From Panopea generosa (taxonomy: Eukaryota; Mollusca; Bivalvia; Adapedonta; Hiatellidae): a DNA stretch of 64,000 nt. The notes under the pieces are model-generated. The model did no database searches, was not told the DNA's origin, and saw only the letters and a list, made by a program, of their open reading frames with translations. The stretch is from positions 52,224,520 to 52,288,519 of the forward strand of contig CM055899.1 of the NCBI GenBank assembly GCA_029582155.1. The letters are read 5' to 3'. Positions 12,901-26,600 of this stretch are shown here, piece after piece. Each line of letters opens with the position of its first letter. Within the stretch, counting starts at the first letter, position 1. The position numbers and the translations under genes were made by a program.

Positions 12901-12960
12901 CTTTAATGTGGAAATGCAACAGTTATTTCGAAATACTATTTCAGAGTTTATTTCTCAATT

Positions 12961-12977
12961 CCAAGATGGTGGCCACC
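12961..12977 (+). promoter_or_regulatory. YY1-like motif near the flotillin-2 start
   Basis: CCAAGATGGTGGCCACC lies about 60 bp upstream of the flotillin-2 ATG (opposite strand) and resembles the YY1 consensus AAGATGGCGGC often found at transcription starts. Motif match only. Confidence 0.3.
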
Positions 12978-15499
12978 GACTGGTTCACCAAAATAATCGC
13001 TAATTTATTTTTTATTCGTACACAAACCTTTCGACCTACAGTGTCAGTCTATTTAAACCGGGATACCACGGGACACACTTCATATTTTATATATATAATA
13101 AATATAAACGATATTTAAACCCCAAACTTTTCTATAAAAAGAAATGGGAGGAGCCTAATTTCAAATGGTGGCTCTTTTTTGCAACAATGTTGAACTGGGA
13201 GATGTTTTTCTGTAAAACATAGTAACAAATATGTCATTATTTTCAAAAAGAAGTGCATTTGTAGGGACATATTTTGTCTTTATAAAAATGCCCTTTATTC
13301 ACAAAAGCTCCCTGAAACAAAGTAGTAGTAGTCCTTACAAAATTGAAATATCAAGGAAAATTTGCTAAATATTTGAATTTTGAATCCCGTTTGACCCTTG
13401 TCACGTGGTGTAAACAGCAACACTTGCTTGGAGATGTGTATAACCTACTTGTGAGGAGCCATGCAGTGTTTGATATCTGAGAGCAGAATAATGTGTTTGA
13501 CTTTCAGTTTGTGAATTACATGTTTAGGAAGATCAATCTTCATACTATCTCTGCCTTTTTCATATACATGTATAAACAAATGATTCTACATTGTAGTTTA
13601 TGGCTTATCTCAGATACATGCATACTTGCTTTTTTATTTGGATGCAAATAAGTTACAATTCACACTTACCTTGGCTGATCATTGTTTTAAATCCCATAAT
13701 TCACAATAGCTTCCTTTTGGAAATAACTTTTAGTATTGTGTTTTAGTAAATGAATGTCATTTTTTTTGTTTACACAGTTCTTATGTCACAGCCTTCAATT
13801 AAAAACACTTAGTGCTATATAGGTGGCCTTGGATGCTTGTGTTTGAACCATGTACTAGGTTCAAAACACAACTTGGCATAATTTAAATCTTGGTTGGTTT
13901 AATATTCTTTGCTTTTTTTTCTTACATAATGAAGTAGGAACCAAACTCTTACATTTGAAAACATATTCCAGTATTGTCTGTATCTACGTTTTGGTAAATT
14001 ACTGTTTCTTTGATTAGGAAATGAAAATTCACCTAGCCAAAACTGATGTTGAAATAAAGGTACATGAAAAAAATATCCATAACTGTTCTACAGGAATGTA
14101 TTTATTTTCATGTCATCATCAACATCATAATCACGTCATCATTTTCCCCATCTGTGCTTCTATTTTGTCCTGATTGCCATCTGACAATAAATATTCCTTT
14201 ATGTTCTGTGTCTAACTATAGTTATTTTCATCAACATTAATTGACCAGTCTGGTGTAACTAAATGATCCTCAAAATCACACTCATTATAATTAAATAAAT
14301 GAAATAATATACAAAACTGTTCCCTCGAAACTTTCAAAGTATTTCCATGATTTTCTTCAATTTGGAAGTTTTGCCAGGGAAATTGTGAACCTAAATGGAA
14401 TGGGTCATTCTATAATGTCAAAGGGGTTTCTTTATTTTTCAATCTTTGTATGTTTTGTCTCACAAATAATTGTTTGCCCTTTACTTGTGTCCAAGCAATT
14501 TATTTACAAATGATTACAACATGTATGCCCGTTTGATATACGTCCATAATAAATAAGATAAACTATTTTCATAAATAACTTTTATTCTCTCTAGGTAAAT
14601 AATGTACTAATCCATAGAACTTTACCCAAATAATTTCACTTTATCTCTTTGATCTTGACCAGAGATGTGTTATATGTAACCCAGCATGGATGTACCTAAT
14701 TAGCAAATTTGTTTATTATGCATGCAGATAAGATGGCCATAGCAATCTATTTAAATGCTGTGTTTGTTGTAGTAAGTCTGGGGAAACCTTTATTGCAATC
14801 CATAATACTGAGGAACCCGCACATACAATAAACATTGTTGTTTAAAACAACTTGCAACAGGCAGTATCTTCTATGGCTATGCTGGTAGCTAAAGCTTATG
14901 TTTGACATGAGTATTATCAAATAACTGATATAAAATTGTCGGCTGCTAGTGATAAGCCCCGCCTATAATGCTGTGTGTAGCATCTACCGGCGATGGGCCT
15001 TTAAAGAAGTTTTAACGTACAATAAGTGAGAAGAACTATTAAAAAAAAATATCCTCACAAAAATAGAGTTTTTAAGTATATATTTTATGGTTACACCGGG
15101 ACATCACTGGAGTCCAGGAGCGGTATAAATGGTAGAGATAAACGAATAAAACTCAATGGTCATTTTATATATGTAATAAATATAAACCATATTTAAAGAA
15201 GTTTAACGTCTAGCATGTGATTCCCTTGATGTTTCGCATTCACGGAGTATTTTGTCTGCGCAGCTAACGATGCCTAAGGCCCTCTCAGGGGTTTTGGAGA
15301 TCTGGAGAACATGGCCATTTATTTTCAGTGATTTGGGGAACCTTGACCATTACTTTCAGAGATCCAGGGACCAAAGGCCTTATTTAAGAGATTTATGGAT
15401 ATTGTCCTTAAAGAAAAAAGTACCTAATTTGATCAATTTTATCATATGGAGGCATTTGTCTAAATTTCAGGTGGTGCATTTGGCTTTTTCTAGTTTAGT

Positions 15500-15695
15500 T
15501 TGAACTTATTTATTTTACTTCGATTGTGAAACACGTTCTTACAACTTAGACAAATCTCCTGGGTATAACCAGTACTAAGTATATGTGGAAAAAGTGTCTT
15601 ACTCAAGGACACCACACATAGTCGTTGCGAAGGATTGAAACACCCACGACCCTCCGATCAAGGGTTCGGTGCTTTACCACTTGACCACGTGGCGT
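15500..15695 (-). mobile_element. tRNA-headed SINE
   Basis: The minus strand reads CGCCACGTGGTCAAGTGGTA, then a box-B-like stretch, GTGGTGTCCTTGAG, GTACTGGTTATACCCAGGA and TAAGAACGTGTTTCACAATC. Same family as 39710 and 52127. Confidence 0.7.
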
Positions 15696-17550
15696 TTTTT
15701 AAATCATGGAACCACACATCCTCCAGAACCAAACAACATAGTTTTGCGATTATGGTATCAAAAGAAAGGGATTGATTTCGGAGATTAATTTTTCTGTTTT
15801 AAATTTAAAGAAATGAAGAATTTTACGCTTAAAGTGTTTTTGTGTGAATATTTTCTCTTTTTTTAACCCATTTTTTTTTTAAGTAAGAAATAAGAAAAAC
15901 ATCTTTCTACCTAATATTTCTATTTTTATTGTTTTGTTTAAAGACCTTCAAACCTACATGGTTAAATCAAGACTAATCAATACTACCGTTTTTTGTTTAA
16001 AAAAATTGTTTTGTGAAATTTGACCATATTTCGATTTCAATCCGTAATAATTTAAATTAAGAAGAAAAATATTAATCAATTGATAATTGGAATTAGTCAT
16101 CAATTTTGTCAGCTTTACTTTGGCATAAAAATTGTTTACTTCAGACAAGATTCGAATAGTTATTAAAGAAATACTTAAAGTGCCGTGTACATTTTATTGC
16201 TATTAGCCTGCCAGTCTCTGTAATTAGTCACTGATTTTATGTATAATATTTATACTTGATCACAATTTACTTTTAAAATGAGATGTCGACTGCTTGAAAC
16301 AGCTTTTGACAGCTTTGGGGGTTTCTTACAACGTGTTAGTCTGGGGCCCTGCACAACTTCATCCCATAATCGTATGTACCCGAAATAAATTTTGGATGGT
16401 AATTCCGAACAAAGATATATTTACAATAATAATGCTTACAGGCAGAATAATGCAGTGGTTATTATCATCGATTCCGGATTGTAAGGACTGGTGTTCAATT
16501 CCACCCGGCATCTAATTGTTTTATTAGATCGTGTTTACACAATAAAGTTAATTATCTATGCGAATTTATTGCCTTTTGTAAATTAAGCGTTCATCTGTTC
16601 ATTTTTTTTTTGTCTCTTCTGTCCTTCCATCTATATCTTCTTTGGCTCTTCTTACCAAAGGCCAGCAGGGGTTATGTCGTGGTAAATTGTCCGTCGTCCA
16701 TCCGTTAACCTTTTCTCTGAAAGTTCAAGCCATTGACCATAGATATTTTTAACAAGGAAAAGAAGACAGTACATGGATTTTGCTTATTATGATGATATGC
16801 AAATAATAATAGAGAAGACTATAGTAGACGTTTTACTTAAAGGAACACTATTTGGTAGTTTCAAGGAACTATGTTTAAAACTTTTGGAGATCTAGTGGAA
16901 ATACTATAAGAGATCTAGGGAAAATGGACAAACTATTTTGGGGAATTTTGGCAAATACTTTAAGAGATCCAGAGAACACGGTGTAGTTTTATCTTTGCCA
17001 TAACTCAAATATTTAACTGAACATATATACCTTTTTTACTTTTATCTTTTTAAAATTTATACAATTACATCGATCAATAGATTTCTAAAATTACTATCGT
17101 TTGCAAAGATACAGCTATAACTGAACGCTCAAGATTACGGTGTCCCGGGGTATTTTTAAATATCCGACATCGGTGATTTTAGCGATGCAAAATAATTAGT
17201 CAGACCCTACCTACATGTGCTTGATCAACTTCAGTGAAACGGTGAAAAGTATTTGACTCTTTGAAACCCTCTTTGACAATATATCACACTATCATGCCGC
17301 CGAGGATTCAGGATTTTGGTGATACTGGTTGAAGTTAAGATGTTTTGAGATTACGTGATATGCCGTTTATTAATTGAAATGTGTTGAAAAAAGCGTTAAG
17401 ATTTCGCGTGAATTAATTAATATGCGAGAATTCATAACATCGAAATTAGTTTCTTTTCCTTCTCTTTTTAAGTCCTTGCTTAGTTATTTTTGTAATAACT
17501 TTCTAATTTTTAGTCTATTTTTTAAAGTAAGAAATAGCAAATACTTCTTA

Positions 17551-17728
17551 AGCGGGGCGGTAGTGTAATGGATAGATTGTTGGTCGCTCACGCCAGAGGT
17601 TGTGGGTTCGACCGCAGCTCGATCCGATGCCTCTCATAAAACAGCACTCAGTACTGGTTCTACCCAGGAAGCTAACTCGAAAGCGATTCACATAAGCTCT
17701 GATCTTTCATCGAAATCGAGCTCAAATA
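17551..17728 (+). mobile_element. tRNA-headed SINE (full head)
   Basis: GGCGGTAGTGTAATGGATAG (box-A-like) and GTGGGTTCGAC (box-B-like) are followed by the shared GTACTGGTTCTACCCAGGAA block and a tail with AAGCTCTGATCTTTCATCG. The same tail occurs at 22641-22776. Confidence 0.7.
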
Positions 17729-20643
17729 TATTAGTATGTATTCACTTCTTCAATGTTCTACATAAAATTTATTTTTCTATGGTGTGTTGTTAAAATGCTT
17801 TCGCATTACCTTTTTATTAGAAAAAAAACTCACATTTTTCGTTTTCAACCCGTAATAATTCAAATTTAGAAGAAAAATATAAAAAGATTGATGTTTGGAA
17901 ATAGTTTTATCAGCTGTACTTTGGTATCAAATCTTTTAAATTCCGACAAAGGGTCAGAGAGTTATTACAAAAATTACTAAAGATGTAACCCTGAATTTTA
18001 GCCGTGCCAGGATAGCCTGTCAGTCTCTATAATTAAGTCAGGTAAACCTGACTACAAAAAGTATTTTAATTGTCAATTAATTTCTTCTGAATTGAAACTA
18101 TTTCCAGTTAAAAACTAAATATGTTGATTTTTTTACAATATATTTTTTAAAAAAGGTGTACTAGAAGTTGAAAAAAAAACACAGACACAAATTTCATAGA
18201 AATATAAATTCTTCTTCAGTAAGTTCTTGCTTTAAAAATGAGAAAAAAATATCACAAACAAAAAAATGAGACTACAAGCGTAAATGTTTTTTTATTTATT
18301 AATGGAATTAAAGGACTTGTATAGTTCCTTGATTTATTTAAATTAAAAATAGAAAAGTTAAAGCTTAGATAAAAAAAAGGATAACCGTAACCCAAAATCA
18401 CAATCCAGCCGGGCTTTCTCTTGATATCAAATCACAAAATCTGTGGGTTGGTTTGCATAATTTGAGAAGAAAAAAACCAAAGTTGCAATTCCAAATTTAG
18501 ACAATCACCTACAGTTACTTATCTCTGTTTCTTATATGACTTTGACTTCAGGTTATATGTGCCCAGTCCATTTTTACTGGTGAAATGAATCTGAGTAGAG
18601 CTTACGTCCAACTGGCAAACTTTCTCATATAATTATTTTGGACCGAGTGGGCCTGGAACCTCAATTCAATTAAATACCTTTATTAAAATTCTAGATGTGG
18701 ATAAATACGTTGTAGTGCCTCTCTGTATATCATATGTGGACAGTGTACAGACGGCTGGGAAGACCGCACCGTTAAGCCGTTAATTTACATATTCGCCCAC
18801 GACAGCGGCGTAGCTAGGCTGAAAACGAGGAATATGCACAGTTGTAATGGGGGATGGGGTCTGCTAGACTGTCGTAGATGCGTTTTGACGTATATTTATC
18901 ATGTTTTAATCTTTATTGCATTTTTTTCAGTCTCTCAGAAAAAAAGTGTAGGCACGTGTCCAACGTACAGTGTCTATAGGAAGCTACGCCTATGCATACA
19001 ATGGTTCCAGACTATAGACTACAATAGTTTTTTGGTGGAACAGAAGTTCTGGAATAAGCACACCATTAAATCATTTGATACCCGTTATATTATGAATGTT
19101 GTTGTGTTGTTGTTTTTTTCTCCCAATAATATCAGATACATATTATCATGGACTTGTTTACAAGTATATAGGAAATTTGCATCTCTTGACTAAATGTTGA
19201 TGAAATCATGAGAACATGAAGGATTTAGAATTTGTAAATTAATCATTCAGAATTCAACTGATTTCTTGTACATAAACTGTAGGTTGTAATTGCACAAGTC
19301 TCTATCACGCAAAATGATCTTGAAGTAAAGATATTGAGGTTTGAAGGAAAATTTATTGTAATTTGTCGTTATTTAGCTGCAGTATACGAATTTTATAATC
19401 AAATTTACTTCAACAATTTTAAACACAAATTTCTTGGAATTGTATTGTTTTGATGAGAATTTCATTGTGCAATGTAAGAATTTTTATTTCTGATCCTGAG
19501 ATGAATGAAACATAAGATAATTGAAAACGAGATATATCGAGATTTTGCATAAATACGCGAGCGTTCACAAAATCTCAATTAGTTGCCTTTCCGTCTCTAT
19601 ATTATAATTCCTTAATATTACAAATATTTATTCAACTTCTTCTAAAATTCCTTGATTTAATTAAATCACTGGTAATAGGCTATTTACTGATTCATAGTCT
19701 ATGAATAATGATTTTATAGCTTTGGTTTAAACAATATTTTAATCAAGAACTCTACAACTATATTACAAAAACATTTAGAAACAAAACTAAATTAGTTTGT
19801 ATGAATCTAGTTTCCATTTTGCTATTCTAGTTTTGATTTTGGCGTTTGACTAAGATAGGGTTAATGAGTCAAGATATTAGTATGTCTCTGATATTGTATT
19901 TCAGTAGTGTGACTAAATTTTTGACAAATTAAATATTTATAAAACGACAAAAAAAATCGTGGTCGAAATGTTAATGGGCGAACTTTTAATGTAAAATACT
20001 AAAACCAGTCTGGATTAGAAAAAAAATTATTTTATTTAGGCTATTTGTATATTTATTAACAAAATATTTTTATAGAAACAAATTCATAATACCTTTTAAT
20101 AGTTTATTATTCGATATAAATAAAAATTAAATTTATAAAATCAAACATTTTACACGAGATTTCAACGTGACTTTAATGTGACGCAAAGTTGGGATCAGTC
20201 CGCAACTCATGTATGTTTTTGTCAATAAAACTAATATTTTTCAAAGTTCATTTGTACGATAGTGAAGCAATTTATATGATTATTATAAGTTATTTGTAAT
20301 GATTTGATTGTCTTTGAAAATTAGCTCCATTTTTGGGAGTAAAAGGGAAAAAATAATAGTCTGTGATCAAGTCATATTAGAAAATATGGGTGGGGTAATT
20401 CTTGATGAAGTTGTCAACAAATAAAGTGCTGCGTACCTAGTTATGATACTTTAATTTATTTCTAAGAATAACGGCTGTTAGAATTATCAAGTAAAACATA
20501 ATTATATCGTCACATTTTGTCCCTCTTGATTGTATTCTGTCTTTATTTTGATTTTTTTAAAAACATAAATCAAAATATAGTTTGAACAGTTACTCTTATA
20601 TTCATAGATACATTGTTTTGTCTTTCAGATATATATTTACATG

Positions 20644-20669
20644 ATGGGTGAAGTTAGTGATCTGGATAG
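20644..20669 (+). CDS. PPP4C: PP4c coding exon 1
   Basis: MGEVSDLD plus two bases of Arg; donor ATAG|GTAAGT. A TTTTGTCTTTCAG tract ending at 20628 may be the acceptor of an upstream 5'UTR intron. Confidence 0.9.
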
Positions 20670-23600
20670 GTAAGTCAGTAGTTAATTTGCTTGGGAAAAA
20701 AAATGCTGTTGTTTAAGGGGGATGTGTTCTCAAGGAGTATAGTTCTGCTGTGTATCTCTTGGAAAATTGAGTAAACCAAATCAAATAAAGAGTTGTGATG
20801 GTCTTATGTGTTGCAGTCCGACTCTTTTTACTCATCTATACAAGTAATGTAGCTGCACTAACCTGGTTCAATGTTTTCTATCGTTTATTTCCATTTAATA
20901 GTTATTATTACAAGTTCATAGAACTGCATTAATAACATATATGTGACAGCAGTTATTAATAACAATAATAAGTATCGATATATATATATATATATATATA
21001 TCAGGCCCTTCTCCAGGCGCTGTGGTCCAGCTGACTTTGATTTTTAAAGTCGATATCCCGAGTGTTTTATCTGTTGCAGCTGAAAAATCTTTTAAATTAA
21101 CATTAGTTAGCCACTGAGTGACTGACATGAATGTTATCCCGATAGTAGAACACAACCTCAAGTGCACACGCGAATGCACAGCTGGACGCGTGATACACTG
21201 GCGTTGTTATTGTTAAACGACTGCCAGAAAATAATTTCATCACCTGACACTGACGTTACATTTGTTGGTCTGTTAAATTCAACTATCCAGATCTACAAGT
21301 GGATGTCCTGAAAGGTGTTGAAAACCATACTCTGGGTCATGAAAAAATTATTAAATATGAGCTAATCAGAAGTCGGAATACACTCAAAGCAGGTCATAAG
21401 CCCACCTTCTTTAGTCTGTTTATGCCAAGTAACTTTTATGAATGCTGTGTCACATCACAAGATCAGCCACATTATCTACTTGTGTAAATTTCATAAATTA
21501 AATACCAAGATTTAAAGTAGCAGATACGTTTATAGATCCTCCCCTATGGATATGAATTATAGAAATGTGCATTTTAAATTCTGCAAAAATTGTCAATGCT
21601 AGTTTCAGTTAGTCATATAAACATCTCTTAATTGGCATGTGCATAACGGTAATTTCCCGCTGTTTGTGATGGTGTCAAACGCTGACTTATTCAGCAAAAA
21701 AAGAAACACGAAGTAATGCAAAGTCCATTGTGACAAAAAAAGTCTGAAGTAAGACGTGGGTTTAGCAGTGAAAATAACTTAGAAAAAAACATCAACCCAC
21801 CTGTGTAGGTTAGTTAGAATTGTGGCTGCAAATAAAAAAATCCTGGGGAAGAGCCTGTGTTTATATATATATGTAAATATGATATCCTTAAGTAACCTTG
21901 TGTACTCTCGTAAAACCTGAAATAGTCTTTAGTAACTAGGAGCTGAAAATATACAGATATGATATTCATACATGTGATATTTTCAGGACCCCAACCTGCG
22001 AATTTAGTGATTATTTTCTGAATTTATGCCTGAAACTGAGTTTTTTTACGTATATTTTAGAGCACAAAATTCAATCATTCTTATAAAAATTTACATATGT
22101 GAATAAATTGATATAATTATGAACATCATGATGATGTTTAAAATTAAGCGTGTATAATTAAGTAACTTACAACATCTAACAGGAAAAGAAGTTTCAAAAA
22201 CAAAAATTTTCTTTATTTTTATCATACTTAATTTTCATTATTTATGTCATTTTTCTACTTATTTCTACATTGTTTCTATTGCATTTCAATTCCATACTTT
22301 GAGTTTAATTACACACACACCAAGGTCCTGTATAGTAGGACTTCTTTTTATAACGCCTTGCACACTCTTTCTCTCTGCAGTTTTAAAAAGACAGTCTTGT
22401 TCAGTTTGATACTTTTGACTGATTATTGATTCTGACACTCAACAGATTGAATAATTTCACTATTCAAAACTGGTAGTTCTGTTGTCGGGGTGATGGTGTA
22501 TTCTTCAGTCTCTTCCTCAACCTGGTTGGTAGACATTACTGATCTGGAATCATTAGCACAGCTTCATAACCGAAGAATATAAATTATCATAAAATAAATA
22601 TTTGATTTTATCTGCAATTTTTTTACTTGTGGTTTCACATAAGCTCCAGACGTTGCGGGTTCGATCCCCAGCTCGACCTGATGCCTCATTGAACAACACT
22701 CAGTTCTGGTTATACACAGGAAGCAGACTCGAGAGCAGTTCATATAAGCTCTGAGCTTTCATCGCAGTCGAGCTTAAAAAAAAATAGTATAAACTAGTGT
22801 TGGCAATTGAGCCCAAAAAGCATAATCGATTATCGAATGGACAGACTGATCAATAATTAATTATTTAACTTTCAAAATTAAATTCAAAAATATCTATTAC
22901 ATGCACCATTCACATAATGTGAAACAGTTTAATGTTCCCAACTTCCCAGGCTGTGCAAGTATCTAGAATAGCAATATCTAGAAAGTGCAATTAGTCAACT
23001 ATATTCCAAATATTAAAAAAAAAAACATAATTGATCTTAATTGTTGTTATCAATACTATATTTAAATCATGCAAAAGAAAATTATACGATTAAACTACAC
23101 AACCAAAAAGTAATGAGTTGATTACTATAATACCCCACCCACATTTTTCTTTACTGTAAAACTCGATTTAAATGTCAACTTTCATGTTTTAACAAGAAAA
23201 TTTATATACATACAGTTTCAATTATTGTTAATCTACGAAATACTTATAAAATTATCAAAACCTAATGTTGACATTATACATAACGTGATCGGTCGCAAAT
23301 ATTCTTCAAAAACATAATCAGATTTTAGAAATTGTCACCATTCAGGCAAAGGGAGATAATTTTATGCTCTTCCTAATGGAGGATTTCAGGGACATCCCCA
23401 AATTACGTAATTGTCTATTTTCTATATTTGCTTAGGTGCGTGGTAAGAAACGTGTACCTTGGTCATAGATATCCGACCAATCAGAGCGGTTATTAAAAAT
23501 AGATTAATTTATATTCAAAGCTTTCCAACAATCAAATTAGAGGAATAAAAATAAATAATTGAATATGCATGACAGGTTTTCCTAAGTCGCAATATCAGGC

Positions 23601-26600
23601 ATGTGGTGTGGTAAACACTAGGGGTTCAGTTGTTTCTACTGATTCTATAACAACAGTTTGACCTGTGTCGTTTTGAATAAAGGTATTTGAAGAGAGGTGT
23701 ATTGTGAAAACTAGCTTGTCCAATTTTTTATGACAAGCCCGAAGGCAAAGTAACTTTGAAAAGGGCACATGCCCGGATCAAGATTTGACAAGCCCCAGGC
23801 ATACAAAATTTCGCCAATGTTTAAAACCGTTACCGATCGTCGGCGATACGAACAGTTTCGACCGACAATTGATTATCAGTGATAATCGTAACAACACTGG
23901 TATAAACTACCAACAACCTGGTAGAACATAAATAAATCATCTGAGAAAATGTTATGTATCTATTGCTTTAAAAATATGCAAACAAAACTTCAAAGACTGA
24001 CCTACAAACACCAAACATCAATTCAATGTGTTAATAATCAATTATTAAAATACAATACAAATCTCTTCTATCTCAGATCTGTTAACTCACCGACGATTGT
24101 TCGCAAATCCTCCATCTGCCAAACACTCCTTTTCTATATGATCTGCTGAGACTTCAATTATTAAGATTATCTTCCAGTTGTAATCATTTAATTACATAAT
24201 CAATTAACACCTACTCCCCTGAGGCACATTGTTGTGGACACATGTTTTGCAAATTACCAGATGCGCATCATTCGGTTTACTTGGATTTGTTCCCCAAAAC
24301 CAGTTAGCATAAACAACTTAAAAGGCGGGGGTTACTGTAAAACTCAGAAAGTAGCGGTAAATTTCTCTATTTCTTTTGAAATATGGTTTTACTGTGAGAT
24401 TTTGATCACGACCGGTGAAACCGTGAATTGGTAAAAAAGCTGTGATATTTTGTCTTACACTGTGAGGTATCACATGTATGGATATTTTGTAGAGCTGAGC
24501 GGTAAAACCGGTTTACCATGGTTAGTGGTGCTGTTACATACCACAGTCCTTTTATGAAGTAATGTTTTTTCAGCAATTTCTTTGACTGAGAAATTTACGA
24601 AAAATAAAAATGCGTCATATTTGTGTGTTAGCTGTGTTAAAAAAGTAATCTTCATCTTTTTACAGTTTTTAGTTGTCTTAAGTGTAAAAATAACACATTA
24701 TCAGACCAATTTTACTTATAATTAATGTTAATTTTAAAAATAAATCGTCACATGATACCATCTACAACAAAAGGGGCGATGATTGGAAAATCGTCACTAA
24801 CAAACTTGCAAAATCCAATAGATGGAGTCATTTTTGTAACTATATGAACCTTTTTATAAAAACAAATTAATAATTTGGTCTGTTGTATATTTGCAAAACT
24901 GGCATGGTATTCTGTGGTACATACCATGATACTCTCTTAAAAAAACGCAGTATACCTTGATATTTTTTTTCTTGTGGTACCCACCTTTAATACCATGTTA
25001 CATGCTATATATTAGCATGCTTGCTCCAAGACCCCAGGTCCCTTGTTCGATTTCCATTGGGATTTCGTTCAGGGTTTTTCAAACACACGTCGCAGGGCTC
25101 AAATTAGAGGGTGACATTGGCAACAAAGTTAAATCAACTGGGACATTATGAAGAATATCAATGGCATCATAATTGCATTTAATTTGGACAGTAATATTAA
25201 GAAATAGCACCAGTTAAAAAAACAAAAATTAAAATTTTTCTGCAATTCTCATGTTAACCCTTTAGTTCATATAGACGCCTTTGGACACCTCTAATATAGA
25301 AGGGCTTTGAATTATTGGGTAGATTATGTTTATATTAACTGACAGAGTTGAAAACAGTGCAGGAAGTGTTCAGATTGCTCGTCTGAACTATTCCTGCACT
25401 GTTTTCAAAGGCCTTCTGTGATTGGTGCAAGAAAACGCGTATCTATGGCATTAAGGGTTAAAAGTCTACTTATTAGGAAAGGAGCTCAATACGCATTATG
25501 TGATGACAGAGAAGCTGTAATAGATAACACATGTTTATTAAACACGTACATATACTGTATTTAATGCAACTGTTTCTAATAATTGTTCGCACCATTACGA
25601 CACTTTTTTCCCCTATGGAAGGGACCTGCCCCTATTCTTCCAAACCAAAATAAAACACTCTACTCCTGTGGACATCCCGATTTAAATACTTTATTTGAAC
25701 AAACAAAAAAACTCATTGAAAAACTGGTTTCGAAACTATCTCTGACATTGTAAGTGTCGGAATACTACCAGGCTGTGTAGTAACATATTGAAAATTTAAA
25801 TGTACAATTGTCTTGTAATACTTATAATTTATTCAACCATGCAATATACCTTACATTGTTTTTTATTTATACTTTCGGGATGGTTTAATTTTGGTAGTTT
25901 ATGGAAATTGGGGAATAAATTAAAATATTGTTTGTTTGGTGCTTCAGGCTGACAAGGCGTGTGGCCCTAGTTGATATATTTTCTGAGTTGAATTGAAATT
26001 TATATTCATTAAATAATTGCCATATATTTATATCATTTTACACACAACCAAATATTTTTTAGGGTAAACATATACTTGTTACCTCTATGATTTGACTTAT
26101 AATTATAACCTCTATAATTTGACAATGTCACATACAATAATAACCTCTATGATTTTTTGATTACCTCTATGATTTGACTTACAATTATTACCTCTGTGAT
26201 TTGACATACAATTATTACCTCTATGACTTGACATACAATTATTACTTCTATGATTTGACATACAATTATTACCTCTGTGATTTGACATGCAATTATTACC
26301 TCTATGACTTGACACACAATTATTACCTCTATGACTTGACAAATAATTATTACCTCTGTGATTTGACACACAATTATTACCTCTATGACTTGACACACAA
26401 TTATTACCTCTATGACTTGACAAATAATTATTATCTCTGTGATTTGACATATAATTATTACCTCTATGATTTGACATATTCTTTGAGATTTGTCAACCCT
26501 TTACTCCACAGAGACATGTTCATGCCTTCAGTACAGAAAACCTTTGTCCTGCACTTTAATTGTCTCTGACAGAATAATCAAAAACTAGAAAAATGTACCC

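Larger units (their letters stand above)
15250..18050 (+). repeat. Old tandem duplication, two diverged copies
   Basis: Blocks near 15336 (AGAGATCCAGGGA), 15870 (AAGTAAGAAATA) and 16021-16235 (CCGTAATAATTTAAATTAAG through CCTGCCAGTCTCTGTAATTA) recur in the same order at about 16938, 17520 and 17837-18045. A SINE interrupts each copy. A third partial match lies at 19520-19620. Confidence 0.55.
12901..20643. other. Intergenic region between divergent FLOT2 and PP4c
   Basis: No ORF here shows conserved protein similarity. It contains two SINEs, old diverged direct duplications, and AT-rich low-complexity sequence. A polypyrimidine tract ending in CAG at 20628, just before the PP4c start, could be the acceptor of a 5'UTR intron, so PP4c transcription may begin anywhere upstream here. 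Confidence 0.6.

Noticed and set aside
15252-15503. 83-codon frame with a repeated DLGNLD-like pattern
   Set aside because: Sits in an old non-coding tandem duplication; the matching copy near 16900 is not open.
17551-17625. Possible functional tRNA gene
   Set aside because: Box A and B are present, but the cloverleaf is poor and the sequence continues into a SINE body shared with other copies. The same holds for 29043, 38471, 39710, 52127 and 52387.
21050-21480. Short frames near the (TA)n tract in PP4c intron 1, considered as a transposase remnant
   Set aside because: No recognisable domain and several stops; not enough to name a family.
24480-24970. GAGCTGAGCGGTAAAACCGG and later GGTACATACCATG blocks, considered as the ends of another hAT element
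   Set aside because: The two ends do not match as inverted repeats and no target duplication was found.
26112-26569. Open frames of 83-131 codons on both strands
   Set aside because: They are the translation of a 27-bp tandem repeat inside a PP4c intron; length reflects absence of stops in the unit, not coding selection.
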